A DNA stretch of 64,000 nt from Dasyornis broadbenti (lineage: Eukaryota > Chordata > Aves > Passeriformes > Dasyornithidae), in contig VZRN01000634.1 of assembly GCA_013397935.1 (NCBI GenBank), positions 3,423,072 to 3,487,071 on the forward strand, given 5' to 3'. Positions 63,421-64,000 of this stretch are shown piece by piece. Position numbers and translations under genes: made by a program. Position 1 is the stretch's first letter. Each line of letters opens with the position of its first letter. The notes under the pieces were generated by a model. It did no database searches. It was not told the DNA's origin and saw only the letters and a list, made by a program, of their open reading frames with translations.

Positions 63421-64000
63421 CAGTTCAGGAGGATGGCAATTCAGGAGGGCACTGAGCCCCCCACGGGTGACACAGGAGCCCCCAGGTTCCTTTGTTTACA
63501 ACACCTGGATGTATTTTAAAGCTGTTCCATCAAAGCCAAGCGTATTCCCTGGATTGTCCCAAGAACAGGAAGGGTGTGAAGAAGGTGAGTGCGCACCAAG
63601 GACGACTGTAGCAGCAACAAGAAAATACCTCATTCCTAAATCATGTGCACAGATTCACCTCTGAGCAATTAGATTATTTTTGTTAAGAAAAAAAAAGAGA
63701 TTTGGACATGAGGGTGGGGCACAACAGAACCTCAGTTTATTCCCATGAACTGTGTAAGTTCAAAGACACGTTCATCCCCTCTGATTAGGTGACACTGGTC
63801 CATGTCTATGATTAAAATATGTGTTAGACATTCTGTTTCTCAGATGTATTTCTACTGTGTTTACACTTTTGACATTCCTATATAACTTGTGTGTCAGAAC
63901 CAGCTTGGAGCAGACTGTATCTGCCTGTGGGGAAGGAATTGCAGTGGGATTTACCACATGAAATGAAAACTTAATGATTAATTGTGGAATATCATCCTGC

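Larger units (their letters stand above)
47023..64000 (-). other. Presumed intron 5' of the protocadherin exon
   Basis: This 17-kb stretch has no open frame I recognise and no earlier protocadherin exon that I could see. It is mostly unique, moderately AT-rich DNA. Listed separately are the A-rich tract near 47882, a 20-bp duplication at 49781, a G-rich and T/A tract at 52033-52127, a CpG-rich block near 53160-53360, the GGAA microsatellite at 54863, an A tract at 61219, plus-strand exon-like blocks at 61487 and 63424, and a CAAA-rich stretch at 62283. GC-richer patches without recognisable content lie at about 48540-48700, 49030-49400 and 56540-56900. The intron assignment is inferred from the acceptor at 47004. 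Confidence 0.7.

Noticed and set aside
1..64000. Endogenous retrovirus or LTR element
   Set aside because: I looked for paired LTR-like ends, a primer-binding site and gag or pol motifs and saw none. The only transposon material recognised is CR1 and the CR1-mobilised SINE.

Overview
The window looks like intronic DNA from a bird, most likely a songbird (passerine). It is mostly AT-rich with sparse, ORF-poor non-coding sequence. It carries 3' ends of CR1 LINEs (16010-16475 and 27284-27490) and a tRNA-Ile/CR1 composite SINE of the TguSINE1 type (7283-7398), a family I know from zebra finch and its relatives. I see no bacterial gene structure, no operons and no CRISPR array.

I can support one protein-coding feature: a 199-bp internal exon on the minus strand at 46805-47003. 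It has a strong acceptor (47004-47022) and a consensus donor (46799-46804). It encodes 66 residues of the cytoplasmic tail of a delta-1 protocadherin, including the conserved CM3 block with the RVTF motif that docks protein phosphatase 1. By elimination against the paralogues as I remember them, and because the exon sits alone in more than 60 kb of intron-like DNA, PCDH7 is the best guess; PCDH1 is the main alternative. The gene runs right to left, so 47004-64000 should be the intron 5' of this exon and 1-46804 the intron (or introns) 3' of it.

Layout: 1-7282 is unique AT-rich DNA with a 1.2-kb purine-skewed block (about 1740-2960). 7283-7398 is the SINE. 7399-16009 is unique DNA with one small tandem repeat. 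16010-16475 is a tail-to-tail pair of CR1 3' ends. 16476-27283 is unique DNA. 27284-27490 is a third CR1 fragment. 27491-46804 is unique DNA with a 9-N gap in a poly-A duplication (32884-32998), a CpG-dense patch (about 40255-40455) and a GC-rich exon-like block (41096-41262). Then comes the protocadherin exon, followed by 17 kb of 5' intron. That intron carries a G-rich tract next to T and A homopolymers (52033-52127), a GGAA microsatellite (54863-54912), a CpG-rich block (about 53160-53360) and two plus-strand exon-like blocks (61487-61627 and 63424-63584).

I did not find a novel multi-gene system. The most useful leads are the exon itself, the possible antisense exon-like blocks, the probable assembly artefact at the N gap, and the long open frame created by strand purine skew.
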